A stretch of DNA of 58,737 bases from JAKFWI01 sp031398975 (GCA_031398975.1 JANNOI010000036.1:1-58737); one strand, 5' to 3'; shown: positions 1 through 8,695, counted from the first letter of the stretch. A program made the numbers and translations. Notes: generated from the letters alone by a model not told the origin.

Positions 1-113
1 CGCGCCGCCGCAACGCCGCCCTCCCGGCCTTCATCGACCGCTACAATCGCAAACGGCCCCATGCTAGCCTCGCCGGCAAATCACCAGCCGACGCGCTCGC
101 GCTCAAACGCTGA
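1..113 (+). mobile_element. IS transposase C-terminal end (integrase-core family), cut by window edge
   Basis: In the frame beginning at base 3 an open frame enters from the left edge and stops at TGA 111-113. The translated tail contains FIDRYNRKRPHASL followed by GKSP, the typical C-terminal end of DDE integrase-core transposases of the IS3/IS481 type (pattern YN-x-x-RPH-x-L-x-G-x-SP). Only 36 codons are visible, so it cannot be said whether the element is intact. No terminal inverted repeat was recognised between this stop and the end of phaC at 136. Confidence 0.7.
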
Positions 114-135
114 ACAACGGACTCGGAAACGACAT

Positions 136-2169
136 CTAGGATCGCACTCTGACATAATCCCCGGGCGCGTCGCCCAGCGCGGGCACGCCCGCTTGCCCCG
201 GCGCGCGCGCGGGAACCTGCGGCCCCGAGCGCTGCGCGAGCCAGGCCTGCCAGTCCACCCACCACGAGCCCGGCGTCTCCACCGCCTCCCTGCGCCATTC
301 TTCAAGCGTGGCGGGCAGGGCGTCGTTGCGCCAATGCTGGTATTTGTTCGCATCCGGATGGTTGATCACGCCGGCAATATGGCCCGAGCCCGCCAGCATG
401 TACCGCACCGGTCCGCCGAACAGCCTCGCGCTGCGATAGACCGAGGCCGCCGGCGCGATGTGATCCTCCCGCGCGGCCTGCATATAGACCGGTATCGTGA
501 CTTCGCCCAAGTCAAGCCGCTCTCCCCCCAACACAAGCTCCCCCTTGGCAAGGGCGTTGTCGTGATAGAAGCGCTTGAGATAAAAGAGATGCAGCGCGCG
601 CGGCATGCGCGTCTGGTCGGCGTTCCAGAACAGGAGATCGAACGGCGCCGGGCGCTTGCCGAGATAATAATTGTCGACGACGTAATTCCAGAACAGGTCG
701 TTCGAGCGCAGGGCGTTGAAGGTGTCGGCCATGGCCTGGCTGTCCAGGAAGCCGCCCTTGGCGTTGATGCGCTCCTCGAGATAGCGGATCGCGGCGTCGT
801 CGGTGAAGACTTTCAGTTCGCCGGCGAGCTCGAAATCCATCTGTGCGGCGAAGAACGTGGCGCTCTGGATGCGGGCGTCGCCGATCCGGGCCATGTAGGC
901 GAGCGTGGAGGCCAGCAGCGTGCCGCCGATGCAATAGCCCACCGCGTTGATCGAAGCCTCGCCCGCGGCTTCGCGCACGACATCGACCGCCTCGAACACC
1001 CCCTCCACCATGTAATCCTCGAACGTCGCCTCCGCGAGGCGCGCGTCGGGATTGACCCAGGAGGCGACGAACACCGTATGGCCTTGCGCAACCAGCCAGC
1101 GGATGAAGGAATTGCGCGCCTGGAGATCCAAAATGTAGAATTTGTTGATCCAGGGCGGGAAGATCAGCAGGGGCGAGGCGTACACCGTCTGCGTGGTTGG
1201 CGCGTACTGGATCAGCTCGATCAGCCGTCCGCGGTGGATCACCTTGCCGGGGGTCGTGGCGATATTGTCCCCCAGGCGGAAGGCGTCCGTATCGGTCTGG
1301 GTGATGGCCAGCAGGCCTTTGCCGCGCGCCAGATCCTCGGACAGGTTTTCCAGGCCCTGGCGCAGATTCTCCCCGCGCGAGCGCAGCGTCTCGCGCAGCG
1401 CGACCGGGTTCGTCATCAGGAAGTTGGAGGGGGAGGCCGCATCCACCGCCTGCTTGATGAAGAAGGCGGCCTTGCGTTTGGTGTCCGCATCGACGCCCTC
1501 GGTCTGCTCGACGAGGCCGGTGATCCAGTCCGCCGTCGCGAGATAGGTTTCCCGCATCAGGCTGAAGAAGGGCGTGGCGCGCCATTCGGCGTCCTTGAAG
1601 CGCTTGTCCCGCCCGGTCTCGAGGCTCTCGGGCGGGGGGCCCGCCATCCATTGCTGGGCGGCGCGGCGCCAGATCTCGGAATAGCGCAGCCACAAGGCGC
1701 CATGGGCGTCGCGCAAGGTCTCGGGGCGCTGGGCGAGGTCGGCCCAGACGGTGTTCAGCGCGCTCTGAACGTCGAACGGGTCGAGCCGCGTGGGCAGGTT
1801 GGCGCCGGTGGTCTGGCCATAGAAGGCGGTGGCGAAGACGTTGCTGGTGCGCGTCATCACCTCGGCCAGATTGCGCGAGAGTTTCTCGAGGTCCCCGCCG
1901 GTCTGGGAGAGCAGCACGTCGGCCAGCGTGATCGCCGGCGCTTCAGGCGCGGGAGCGGGCGGGAGCGGGAGCGGGAGCGGCGCTGCGGCGGAGGCGGGCA
2001 TGGGCGCAGCGATCTCCGCGGGCGGTTTCGGCTTCGCTCTTTTCCTGGCGGGAGTCGCGGGCGCTGTCAGGGCCTGATCGGGAGAAAGCGCCTGGGGCGC
2101 CACGGCGGGCTTTGCCGCCCGTTTGCGGCGCGGGCGGGGCGGGGGGGCGCCCTCGCGCAGATCGGTCAT
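136..2169 (-). CDS. phaC: Class I poly(3-hydroxyalkanoate) synthase
   Basis: Polymerises (R)-3-hydroxyacyl-CoA into PHB/PHA on cytoplasmic granules. The protein has 677 residues from an ATG at 2169 preceded by GGGAGG; a longer upstream reading is possible but has no such site. The lipase-like box GYCIGG carries the catalytic Cys (about residue 413). The expected Asp (AREDHIAP) and His (SGHIAGVINHP) follow, so the triad is complete. Length is above the usual ~590 because of an N-terminal Pro/Ala/Lys/Arg-rich extension of roughly 80-100 residues that looks disordered. No phasin or phaR is visible beside it. Its 3' end abuts the transposase tail. Confidence 0.95.
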   Translation of the reverse strand: MTDLREGAPPPRPRRKRAAKPAVAPQALSPDQALTAPATPARKRAKPKPPAEIAAPMPASAAAPLPLPLPPAPAPEAPAITLADVLLSQTGGDLEKLSRNLAEVMTRTSNVFATAFYGQTTGANLPTRLDPFDVQSALNTVWADLAQRPETLRDAHGALWLRYSEIWRRAAQQWMAGPPPESLETGRDKRFKDAEWRATPFFSLMRETYLATADWITGLVEQTEGVDADTKRKAAFFIKQAVDAASPSNFLMTNPVALRETLRSRGENLRQGLENLSEDLARGKGLLAITQTDTDAFRLGDNIATTPGKVIHRGRLIELIQYAPTTQTVYASPLLIFPPWINKFYILDLQARNSFIRWLVAQGHTVFVASWVNPDARLAEATFEDYMVEGVFEAVDVVREAAGEASINAVGYCIGGTLLASTLAYMARIGDARIQSATFFAAQMDFELAGELKVFTDDAAIRYLEERINAKGGFLDSQAMADTFNALRSNDLFWNYVVDNYYLGKRPAPFDLLFWNADQTRMPRALHLFYLKRFYHDNALAKGELVLGGERLDLGEVTIPVYMQAAREDHIAPAASVYRSARLFGGPVRYMLAGSGHIAGVINHPDANKYQHWRNDALPATLEEWRREAVETPGSWWVDWQAWLAQRSGPQVPARAPGQAGVPALGDAPGDYVRVRS

Positions 2170-2246
2170 GGACGGCCTCCCGGCGGGCGCTGTGGAACGG
2201 CGCGCCACCCCGCAGCTAGGACGCTGCTCAGCCCTTGCCCATAAAG

Positions 2247-2274
2247 GTGACACACTACGCCGCACTGGTATAGG
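2247..2274 (+). promoter_or_regulatory. Candidate sigma70-type promoter for the 2310 gene
   Basis: GTGACA (2247-2252) and TATAGG (2269-2274) are separated by 16 bases and lie 36 bases upstream of the ATG at 2310. They match five and four of six positions of TTGACA/TATAAT. The site lies between the divergent phaC and 2310 genes. Assigned by eye only. Confidence 0.35.
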
Positions 2275-2309
2275 ACGGGATTCGTCGGCGATGAAGGAGG
2301 GCGAGCCGC

Positions 2310-2687
2310 ATGAGATTGACGCCGCGTCCGAACGCTTTTCGAGCGGCCGCGCTGGCGCTGCTGAGCGCGGCGCCCGGCGCCTGCGCCGCCTATGGCGAAA
2401 ACGACCCCGCCGCGCCAGCCTGGTTCAAGGCCCGCGCCGAGGCGCTGGAGGACACCTCCTTCCCGAAGCTCACCGATGTGCCCCAGCCCCGCCCGCGCAG
2501 CCGCCCCTCTGAGGAATGGGCCGCGATCGAGCAGAGCCTCGCCGCTGATCAGGCAGCGCTTGAGGGCTCCCAGCGCGCCCTGGGCGCCCCGCCCGCACAG
2601 GCCGCCGCCGAGTTCGAGGCCGAGGCCCGCGACGCCGTCCAGGAACGGCCGATCCCCGCCGCCGATCCTGCGCCTCTGGCCGAATAG
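2310..2687 (+). CDS. Small secreted hypothetical protein
   Basis: A 125-residue protein with a strong ribosome-binding site (AAGGAGGG, 10 bases before ATG). The N-terminus is a signal peptide: basic MRLTPRPNAFR, hydrophobic AAALALLSAAPG, probable cleavage near CAA-AY. The mature part is rich in Pro, Ala, Glu and Arg and has no domain I recognise. It is divergent from phaC and ends 63 bases before the aminotransferase start. Probably periplasmic; the family is unknown to me. Confidence 0.7.
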   Translation: MRLTPRPNAFRAAALALLSAAPGACAAYGENDPAAPAWFKARAEALEDTSFPKLTDVPQPRPRSRPSEEWAAIEQSLAADQAALEGSQRALGAPPAQAAAEFEAEARDAVQERPIPAADPAPLAE

Positions 2688-2750
2688 TCCCCTCCCCGCC
2701 CGTTGGTCCCGCGTGGGCCGCTTGCTCCCGCGTTTCGTGAAAAGCCTCCC

Positions 2751-3962
2751 ATGAGCTCCGATTTCTACAAGATCCGCCGCCTGCCGCCCTACGTCTTCGA
2801 GGAGGTGAACAAGGTCAAAGCCCGCCTCCGGGCCGGGGGGATGGACATCATCGATTTCGGCATGGGCAATCCGGACCTGCCAGTGCCCGAACACATCGTC
2901 GAAAAGCTCTGCGAGACCGCCCGCAAGCCGCGCACCAACCGCTATTCCGCCTCGCGCGGCATACCGGGCCTGCGCCGCGCCATGGCCGGCTATTATGAGC
3001 GCCGCTTCGGGGTGAAGCTGAACCCGGACACCCAGATCGTCTCCACGTTGGGCTCCAAGGAGGGCTTCGCAAACCTTGCCCAGGCGATCACCGCCCCGGG
3101 CGACGTCGTGCTCGCGCCCAACCCGTCCTACCCGATCCACGCCTTCGGCTTCATCATGGCGGGCGGCGTCATCCGCCATGTGGAGGCCCACAGCCCCGAG
3201 CAATACCTCTCCGGCCTCGGGCGCGCGGTGCGCCATTCCGTGCCGCCGCCGATCGCCATGATCGTGTGCTACCCCGCCAATCCCACCGCGCAGGTCGTCA
3301 CCCTCGATTTCTACAAGGAAGCCATCGCCTTCGCGAAGAAGCACGATCTTATCGTGCTCTCGGACATGGCCTATTCCGAAATCTATTTCGACGGCGAGCC
3401 CCCGCCTTCGGCGCTGCAGGTCGAGGGCGCGCTCGATGTCTGCGTGGAGGTGAACACGCTCTCCAAGACCTATTCGATGGCGGGGTTCCGGGTGGGGTTC
3501 GCGCTGGGCAATGAGCGCCTGATCGCGGCCCTGGCGCGGGTGAAATCCTATCTCGATTACGGCGCCTACACCCCGATCCAGGTGGCGGCCGCGGCCGCGC
3601 TGAACGGCCCGCAAGAATGCGTCGAGGAGATGCGCCAGACCTACAAATCCCGCCGCGACGTGCTGGTGGAGGCGTTCGGCAAAGCCGGCTGGGCGATCCC
3701 CAATCCGTCCGCCTCGATGTTCTGCTGGGCCCCGCTGCCGGAAAAGTTCCGCCACCTCGGTTCGGTGGAATTCTCCAAGCGGCTCATGCAGCAAGCTGAG
3801 ATCGCGGTCGCGCCGGGGGCCGGCTTCGGCGAGTACGGCGATGGCTTCGTGCGCATCGGGCTTGTGGAGAACGAGCAGCGCATCCGCCAGGCCGCCCGCA
3901 ATCTCCGCAAATTCCTGCATACCAACGTCGCGCCGGACGAGGGCTTGGCCCGGGTTCCATGA
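2751..3962 (+). CDS. Pyridoxal-phosphate aminotransferase, class I/II (AlaC / LL-DAP aminotransferase-like)
   Basis: A fold-type I aminotransferase of 403 residues. Visible hallmarks: FGMGNPDLPVPEHI at the N-terminus, the CYPANPT loop binding the cofactor ring, the PLP lysine in TLSKTYSMAGFR (Lys239), and a C-terminal FVRIGLVENEQRI with the carboxylate-binding Arg. The start MSSDFYKIRRLPPY was chosen because it fits the family; 16 further codons could be read upstream. Alphaproteobacterial relatives next to hom are annotated as LL-diaminopimelate or alanine aminotransferases; the substrate cannot be settled from sequence. The next gene starts inside the last codons of this one (ATGA at 3959-3962). 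Confidence 0.9.
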   Translation: MSSDFYKIRRLPPYVFEEVNKVKARLRAGGMDIIDFGMGNPDLPVPEHIVEKLCETARKPRTNRYSASRGIPGLRRAMAGYYERRFGVKLNPDTQIVSTLGSKEGFANLAQAITAPGDVVLAPNPSYPIHAFGFIMAGGVIRHVEAHSPEQYLSGLGRAVRHSVPPPIAMIVCYPANPTAQVVTLDFYKEAIAFAKKHDLIVLSDMAYSEIYFDGEPPPSALQVEGALDVCVEVNTLSKTYSMAGFRVGFALGNERLIAALARVKSYLDYGAYTPIQVAAAAALNGPQECVEEMRQTYKSRRDVLVEAFGKAGWAIPNPSASMFCWAPLPEKFRHLGSVEFSKRLMQQAEIAVAPGAGFGEYGDGFVRIGLVENEQRIRQAARNLRKFLHTNVAPDEGLARVP

Positions 3963-4207
3963 GCGGCTGGATGCGATTCTGGCTGCGCCCGGCAGCCCGC
4001 GAAGCGCGCAACGAACAAACCAAATTGCGTGGGGCGCTGATCAACGCCGTGGCGATCGCCTTGATGATCGCCGCGCTCGCGGGGCCCTTCCTGAACCCCG
4101 ATTTGGCGATGACGCTTGATGCGGCTAGCCGTATCATTATGGGCGGCGCCGGGCTGGCGGCGCATCTTGCAGCGCGGTTCGCCGTCCGCGGCATGGAGGA
4201 CAAATGA
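3959..4207 (+). CDS. Small two-TM membrane protein, family unknown
   Basis: An 82-residue protein starting in the ATGA overlap with the aminotransferase stop, so probably translationally coupled. A basic N-terminal stretch (residues 1-22) is followed by two hydrophobic segments, about residues 28-47 (ALINAVAIALMIAALAGPFL) and 58-75. It has the size and layout of a holin-like or accessory inner-membrane protein, but there is no recognisable motif. It overlaps the next small ORF by four bases, which supports both being real. Confidence 0.6.
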   Translation: MSGWMRFWLRPAAREARNEQTKLRGALINAVAIALMIAALAGPFLNPDLAMTLDAASRIIMGGAGLAAHLAARFAVRGMEDK

Positions 4208-4344
4208 CCCGGTTCCTTGGCGTCAGCGTCGATGTTTGGACCACCTGCCTGCTGGCGTTCGGGTTCATCGGCTCCGTGTTTTTGCCGGACGCAATCCGAT
4301 ACGTGCACGATCGGCTGACGCACCCGTCCAAACCGGCTGAATAA
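4204..4344 (+). CDS. 46-residue single-TM protein
   Basis: Starts in the ATGA overlap with the previous stop and ends in TAA at 4342-4344, immediately before the first possible hom start. It has one hydrophobic segment at about residues 12-28 (WTTCLLAFGFIGSVFLP) and a short basic tail. It is supported mainly by the chain of overlapping stops and starts running from the aminotransferase to hom. Function unknown. Confidence 0.5.
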   Translation: MTRFLGVSVDVWTTCLLAFGFIGSVFLPDAIRYVHDRLTHPSKPAE

Positions 4345-5634
4345 GTGGTTGGGGGGCGGGTGGTGCGGATCGGGATAGCGGGGCTTGGCACGGTCGGCGC
4401 GGGGCTCGTCAAGCTGCTGCGGGGGGCGGAGCCGCTTCGGGACGAAGGGATCGTGATCGCCGGCGTCTCAGCGCGCGCGCGGGGGCGCGACCGCGGCGTC
4501 GATCTTTCCGGCTATGTCTGGTTCGACGATCCCGTAGCGCTCGCCGCCGCCCCGGACGTGGACGTGCTGGTGGAGCTGATCGGGGGCGCGGAGGGGCCCG
4601 CCCGGCGGGCGGTTGAAACCGCGCTGGCGCGGGGCGCCCATGTCGTCACCGCCAATAAGGCGCTGCTGGCCGTGCACGGGGCGGCGCTCGCCCGGCTAAG
4701 CGAAGAGAAGGGCGGGCAGGTGCGGTTCGAGGCCGCCGTGGGCGGGGGCGTGCCGATGGTGAAGGCGGTGCGCGAGGGGCTCGCGGGGGCGCGCATTCAG
4801 GCGGTGTCGGGCATCCTGAACGGCACCTGCAATTACCTGCTTACCGAGATGGAGGCCTCCGGGCGCGCCTACGCGGACGTGCTCGCCGACGCCCAGCGCC
4901 TGGGCTACGCCGAGGCGGACCCGACGATGGACGTCTCCGGCGCGGACGCCGCCCACAAGATCGCGATCCTGGCGGGGGTGGCTTTCGGGTTCGCGCCCGC
5001 GCTCCAGGATGTGGCGGTGGAGGGCGTGGAGGGGGTGGCGCTGCTCGATATCCGGCTCGTCGCCAAGCTGGGCTACCGCCTGAAGCTCTTGGCCAAAGCC
5101 GAGCGGGCGGGGGCGGGGGTGCGGGTGCACGTCCACCCCGCCTTGCTGCCCTACCAGCACCCCCTCGCGGCGGTGGGCGGGGCGCTCAACGCCCTGGTGG
5201 TCGATGCGGAAGAAACTGGCCGGCTCACCTTCATCGGCGCAGGCGCAGGCCAGGGGCCGACCGCCGCGGCGGTCGCCGCCGACCTCGTGGACCTCGCCCA
5301 CGGCGCGCGCCGGCCCGTTTTCGGCCGCCCGCTTTCGGCAATGCGCGCGCTCGCCAAGGCCCCGCCGGCGGAGCAGGGGCGCTATTATCTGCGGCTGCTC
5401 GTGGAGGATCGGCCCGGCGTGATCGCGGCGGTCACCGACCGGCTGGGCAAGGCTGGCGTCTCGATCGAGAGCTTCCTCCAGGACGCCCGCCACGACACGC
5501 CCGACGTGCCGATCGTGCTCACCACCCAAACCACCCCGCGCGCCGCGCTTGACGCCGCGGTGGAGGAGATCGCAAGCCTGCACGCGGTGCTGCGTGGTCC
5601 GCCCCGCGTGATCGCGATCGAGGACGGCCACTAG
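4345..5634 (+). CDS. hom: Homoserine dehydrogenase
   Basis: Reduces aspartate semialdehyde to homoserine in threonine/methionine synthesis. The NAD(P)-binding motif GIAGLGTVGAG is at the N-terminus, followed by VTANKALLA, the catalytic-domain block GILNGTCNYLLTEM, and a C-terminal ACT domain (RYYLRLLVEDRPGVIAAV) as in feedback-regulated monofunctional enzymes. Length 429 is normal. The first GTG (4345) follows the preceding TAA directly; a GTG at 4360, which has a run of six G just upstream, is an equally good start. The stop TAG (5632-5634) is also the first three bases of the 113-bp repeat. Confidence 0.95.
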   Translation: MVGGRVVRIGIAGLGTVGAGLVKLLRGAEPLRDEGIVIAGVSARARGRDRGVDLSGYVWFDDPVALAAAPDVDVLVELIGGAEGPARRAVETALARGAHVVTANKALLAVHGAALARLSEEKGGQVRFEAAVGGGVPMVKAVREGLAGARIQAVSGILNGTCNYLLTEMEASGRAYADVLADAQRLGYAEADPTMDVSGADAAHKIAILAGVAFGFAPALQDVAVEGVEGVALLDIRLVAKLGYRLKLLAKAERAGAGVRVHVHPALLPYQHPLAAVGGALNALVVDAEETGRLTFIGAGAGQGPTAAAVAADLVDLAHGARRPVFGRPLSAMRALAKAPPAEQGRYYLRLLVEDRPGVIAAVTDRLGKAGVSIESFLQDARHDTPDVPIVLTTQTTPRAALDAAVEEIASLHAVLRGPPRVIAIEDGH

Positions 5635-5744
5635 ACCGTTTCCCGAAAAGTGTTACGCGGTTTTCGGACGAGAAACGGTCTGACTTAAAGTGTAGAGCGG
5701 TTTTTCTCGATTGGATTGATTCAATCCAATCGAGAACCGCTCTA
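5632..5744 (+). repeat. 113-bp dispersed repeat with two hairpins, copy 1
   Basis: Two imperfect inverted repeats side by side: 5633-5681 (outer arms AGACCGTTTC/GAAACGGTCT, inner arms CCGAAAA/TTTTCGG) and 5693-5744 (arms of about 24 bp beginning TAGAGCGG and ending CCGCTCTA, with a 3-base bulge). A second copy at 29091-29203 lies in the opposite orientation and is identical at about 109 of 113 positions by my alignment. AT content is far above that of the neighbouring genes. It sits between hom and glpX and could act as a terminator or mRNA-stabilising structure. It resembles the palindromic repeat families of Rhizobiales. Confidence 0.9.
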
Positions 5745-5757
5745 ACGGGGGAAAGCG

Positions 5758-6720
5758 ATGAGCGCTCGAGACGCCGCGATGACGGACGAACTGGCCTTCG
5801 CGGCCGCCAAGGCCACCGCGCGGGCGGCGACGGCGGCGTTCGCCCTGGTCGGGCGCGGCGACGAAAAGGCGGCCGACAAGGCGGCCGTGGACGCCCTGCG
5901 CACCGCGCTGAATGAAATGGCCCTGCAGGGCCGCATCGTGATCGGGGAGGGTGAGCGCGACGAGGCCCCGATGCTGTTCATCGGCGAGGAAGTGGGAACC
6001 GGCCACGGCCCCGCGATCGACATCGCGCTCGATCCCCTGGAAGGCACCACGCTGACCGCAAAGGCGATGGCCAATGCGCTGGCCGTGATGGCGTTCGCGC
6101 CCAAGGGCGGCCTCCTACATGCGCCGGACACCTATATGGACAAGCTGGCCATCGGCCCCGGCTTTGCGCCCGGGATCGTCGATCTCGACAAGCCGGCCGG
6201 CGAGAATGTGCTGGCGCTCGCCAAGGCCAAGGGCGTGGCGCCGGCGGAGATCGGGGTCTGCGTGCTCGATCGGCCCCGCCACGCCGCGATCATCGACAGC
6301 CTGCGCAGCGTCGGCGCGCGCGTGCACCTGATCACGGACGGCGACGTCGCGGGCGTGATCAGCACCACCGATCCCGCCACCGGCATCGATCTTTATGTCG
6401 GCCAGGGGGGCGCGCCCGAGGGCGTGCTGGCGGCGGCGGCGCTGAAATGCGTGGGCGGCCAGTTCCAGGCGCGTCTCGTGTTCCGCACCGACGAGGAGCG
6501 CGCCCGCGCCGCGCGCACCGGCGTCACCGATCTGAAGCGCCGCTATGACCGTGACGAACTCGTCCCGACTCACGCCATCTTCGTCGCCACGGGGGTCACG
6601 GACGGCTCCCTCCTGAAAGGCGTGAACGTCATGGCGACCCATACCGAGACCCATTCGCTGGTGATGAATTCCGCGACCGGGCTCGTCGCCTGGATCAAAG
6701 CGAAGCTGCCCCAGCGCTGA
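5758..6720 (+). CDS. glpX: Class II fructose-1,6-bisphosphatase
   Basis: Hydrolyses fructose-1,6-bisphosphate in gluconeogenesis (and sedoheptulose bisphosphate in some relatives). The 320-residue protein shows the GlpX blocks GRIVIGEGERDEAPMLFIGE, the metal-binding DPLEGTTLTA and APDTYMDKLAIGPG. The start ATG has GGGGGAAAG just upstream. Its position between hom and recJ is a common alphaproteobacterial order. recJ begins two bases after the glpX stop. With the acetate-assimilation genes nearby it would serve carbon flow back to sugars. Confidence 0.95.
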   Translation: MSARDAAMTDELAFAAAKATARAATAAFALVGRGDEKAADKAAVDALRTALNEMALQGRIVIGEGERDEAPMLFIGEEVGTGHGPAIDIALDPLEGTTLTAKAMANALAVMAFAPKGGLLHAPDTYMDKLAIGPGFAPGIVDLDKPAGENVLALAKAKGVAPAEIGVCVLDRPRHAAIIDSLRSVGARVHLITDGDVAGVISTTDPATGIDLYVGQGGAPEGVLAAAALKCVGGQFQARLVFRTDEERARAARTGVTDLKRRYDRDELVPTHAIFVATGVTDGSLLKGVNVMATHTETHSLVMNSATGLVAWIKAKLPQR

Positions 6721-6722
6721 GG

Positions 6723-8513
6723 GTGTCGGCCCTCGCCAAGGCCGCGCCTCCCCCCGCCGGCGCCTTTCTGGGCGTCGAGCGCTCCCTTACGGGGCGCTTG
6801 TGGCGGGAGCGTGCGGGGGACCTGAACACCGCCGAGGCCCTGCGCCGCGCGCACGGCCTGCCGGAGATCGCCGCGCGCCTGCTGGCCGCGCGCGGGGTGG
6901 GGGTGACGCAGGCCGCGGGCTTCCTCGATCCCACGCTGAAGGAATTTTTCCCCGACCCCTCGAGCTTTGCGGACATGGACCGCGCGGCCGCCGCGATCGA
7001 GGACGCGATCGTCGTCGGCCGGCGCTGCGCGGTGTTCTGCGATTACGACGTCGACGGCGCTACCTCCGGGGCGCTGCTGGTGCGCTATTTCCGCAGCCGC
7101 GGACGGGATCTGCGCATCTATGTGCCCCAGCGCGCGGAAGGGTACGGCCCCTCCGACCAGGCGTTCGCCGCGCTGAAGGCGGAAGGGATCGAGCTGGTGA
7201 TCACGGTTGATTGCGGGGCCGCCGCGCACGGGCCGCTCGCGCACGCCGCCGCCATCGGCCTCGACGTGGTGGTGTTCGACCATCATCTCATGCACGAAAA
7301 GCCCCCGCCCGCGCTTGCGGTCGTCAACCCGAACCGCCCCGATTGCGGCTCCGGCCAAGGCCACCTGACGGCGGCCGGCGTGGTGCTGGTGGCGCTGGCC
7401 GCGATCAATCGCGAAGCCCGCAAGCGCGGCTCTCTCGGCGCCAACCATCTGCCGGACCCCCGCGCCTGGCTCGATCTCGCAGCCCTGGGCACGGTGTGCG
7501 ACGTGGCGCCGCTGACCGGGTTCAACCGCGCGATCGTCGCCCAGGGGCTGAAAGTGCTCGCCAAAAAAGCCTATCCGGGCGTGGCGGCGCTCGCCGTGGC
7601 GGCCGGCCGGGCGGAGCTGGGCGCGGTGTACGATCTGGGCTTCGTGCTGGGGCCGCGCCTCAACGCCGGGGGCCGGGTGGGCGACGCAACCCTCGCCGCA
7701 CGTCTTCTCTCCACCGACGATCCAGGGGAAGCCGCAGAGCTCGCGGGCCACCTCGAAACGCTCAATCTCGAACGCCGCCAGCGGGAGGCGGAGATGCTCG
7801 CGGAGGCGCTCTATCAGGCTGAACGGGAGGCCAAGGCCCGCCCGGTCGTGATCGTGGGGGCGCCGCACTGGCATCCTGGCGTGATCGGGATCGCGGCGGG
7901 GCGGCTGAAGGAGAAGCTGCTGAAGCCGGTGATCGTGCTGGGCGGGGAGGGAGAATTCGCCAAAGGCTCGGGCCGATCGGTCACCGGGGTCAATCTGGGC
8001 GCGGCGGTTGCGGCGGCGGCGCGCGCGGGGGTCCTGGCGGCGGGCGGGGGCCACGCGATGGCGGCGGGGCTCACCGCGGAATGGGCCAAGCTGGACGCGT
8101 TTCGCGATTTCATGGACGAAGCGCTCGGCGCGGAAATGGCGGCGGCGGAAGGCGCTGCGCGCACCCTGCTGATCGACGCCGCCGCCGGCCTCGCCAGCTG
8201 CGATCTCGCCCTTATGGACGCGATTGACCGGATCGGGCCTTACGGCGCGGGCCATACCGAGCCGGTGTTCGCCCTGGCCGACATCGCCATCTCCTATGCC
8301 GGCGCCACCAAGGGCGACCATGTGCGCTGCGTGCTGCAGGACCAGCGGGGCCGCAAGCTGAAGGCGGTGGCGTTCCGTGCGGGCGCAAGCCCGCTGGGCG
8401 AGGCGCTGCTCGCCAAGCAGGGGCGTCTTCACGTGGCGGTGAAGCTGAAGCGCGACGTCTATGGGGGCGCGGCCCGCGTGGAGGCCGAGATCCTCGACGC
8501 CGCGCGGGCCTGA
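6723..8513 (+). CDS. recJ: Single-stranded-DNA-specific exonuclease RecJ
   Basis: A 5'-3' ssDNA exonuclease for recombination and repair. DHH phosphoesterase motifs are in order: DYDVDGATSG, VDCGAAA, VVFDHHLMH and TVCDVAPL; the DHHA1 part contains AGGGHAMAAGLT. 596 residues is a normal length. The start is GTG (MSALAKAAP) two bases after the glpX stop, consistent with coupling. A C-terminal OB-like region follows (residues ~480-596). It is followed by tRNA-Glu. Confidence 0.95.
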   Translation: MSALAKAAPPPAGAFLGVERSLTGRLWRERAGDLNTAEALRRAHGLPEIAARLLAARGVGVTQAAGFLDPTLKEFFPDPSSFADMDRAAAAIEDAIVVGRRCAVFCDYDVDGATSGALLVRYFRSRGRDLRIYVPQRAEGYGPSDQAFAALKAEGIELVITVDCGAAAHGPLAHAAAIGLDVVVFDHHLMHEKPPPALAVVNPNRPDCGSGQGHLTAAGVVLVALAAINREARKRGSLGANHLPDPRAWLDLAALGTVCDVAPLTGFNRAIVAQGLKVLAKKAYPGVAALAVAAGRAELGAVYDLGFVLGPRLNAGGRVGDATLAARLLSTDDPGEAAELAGHLETLNLERRQREAEMLAEALYQAEREAKARPVVIVGAPHWHPGVIGIAAGRLKEKLLKPVIVLGGEGEFAKGSGRSVTGVNLGAAVAAAARAGVLAAGGGHAMAAGLTAEWAKLDAFRDFMDEALGAEMAAAEGAARTLLIDAAAGLASCDLALMDAIDRIGPYGAGHTEPVFALADIAISYAGATKGDHVRCVLQDQRGRKLKAVAFRAGASPLGEALLAKQGRLHVAVKLKRDVYGGAARVEAEILDAARA

Positions 8514-8589
8514 GCGCGTTGCGCGAAGCGGCCCGCTCTTGCCTCCCCCCCGGGGCGACGGTAAGAGAACCGCCTTGCGCGCTTGCCAA

Positions 8590-8664
8590 GCGCCCTTCGT
8601 CTATCGGTTAGGACGTCAGGTTTTCAACCTGAAAAGAGGGGTTCGACTCCCCTAGGGCGTGCCA
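8590..8664 (+). tRNA. tRNA-Glu (anticodon TTC)
   Basis: The acceptor stem GCGCCCT (8590-8596) pairs with AGGGCGT (8654-8660), including one G-T pair. The anticodon arm is TCAGG-TTTTCAA-CCTGA, giving anticodon TTC. The T-arm is GAGGGGTTCGACTCCCC. A discriminator G (8661) and an encoded CCA (8662-8664) follow. All four arms fold. Confidence 0.97.
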
Positions 8665-8695
8665 TCCGGCTCGGGCTTGGATGGAGGAGAAGGCG

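Noticed and set aside
61..2244. A 727-codon open frame on the plus strand over phaC
   Set aside because: It lies antisense to a complete PhaC with all catalytic residues; the translation is Arg/Gly/His-rich without motifs, as expected from GC-rich codon bias.
2166..3920. A 584-codon minus-strand frame over the aminotransferase
   Set aside because: Shadow of a well-supported plus-strand gene; no start context or motif. The same applies to long antisense frames at 6570-8432, 17316-19316, 46481-48352 and 50637-52907.
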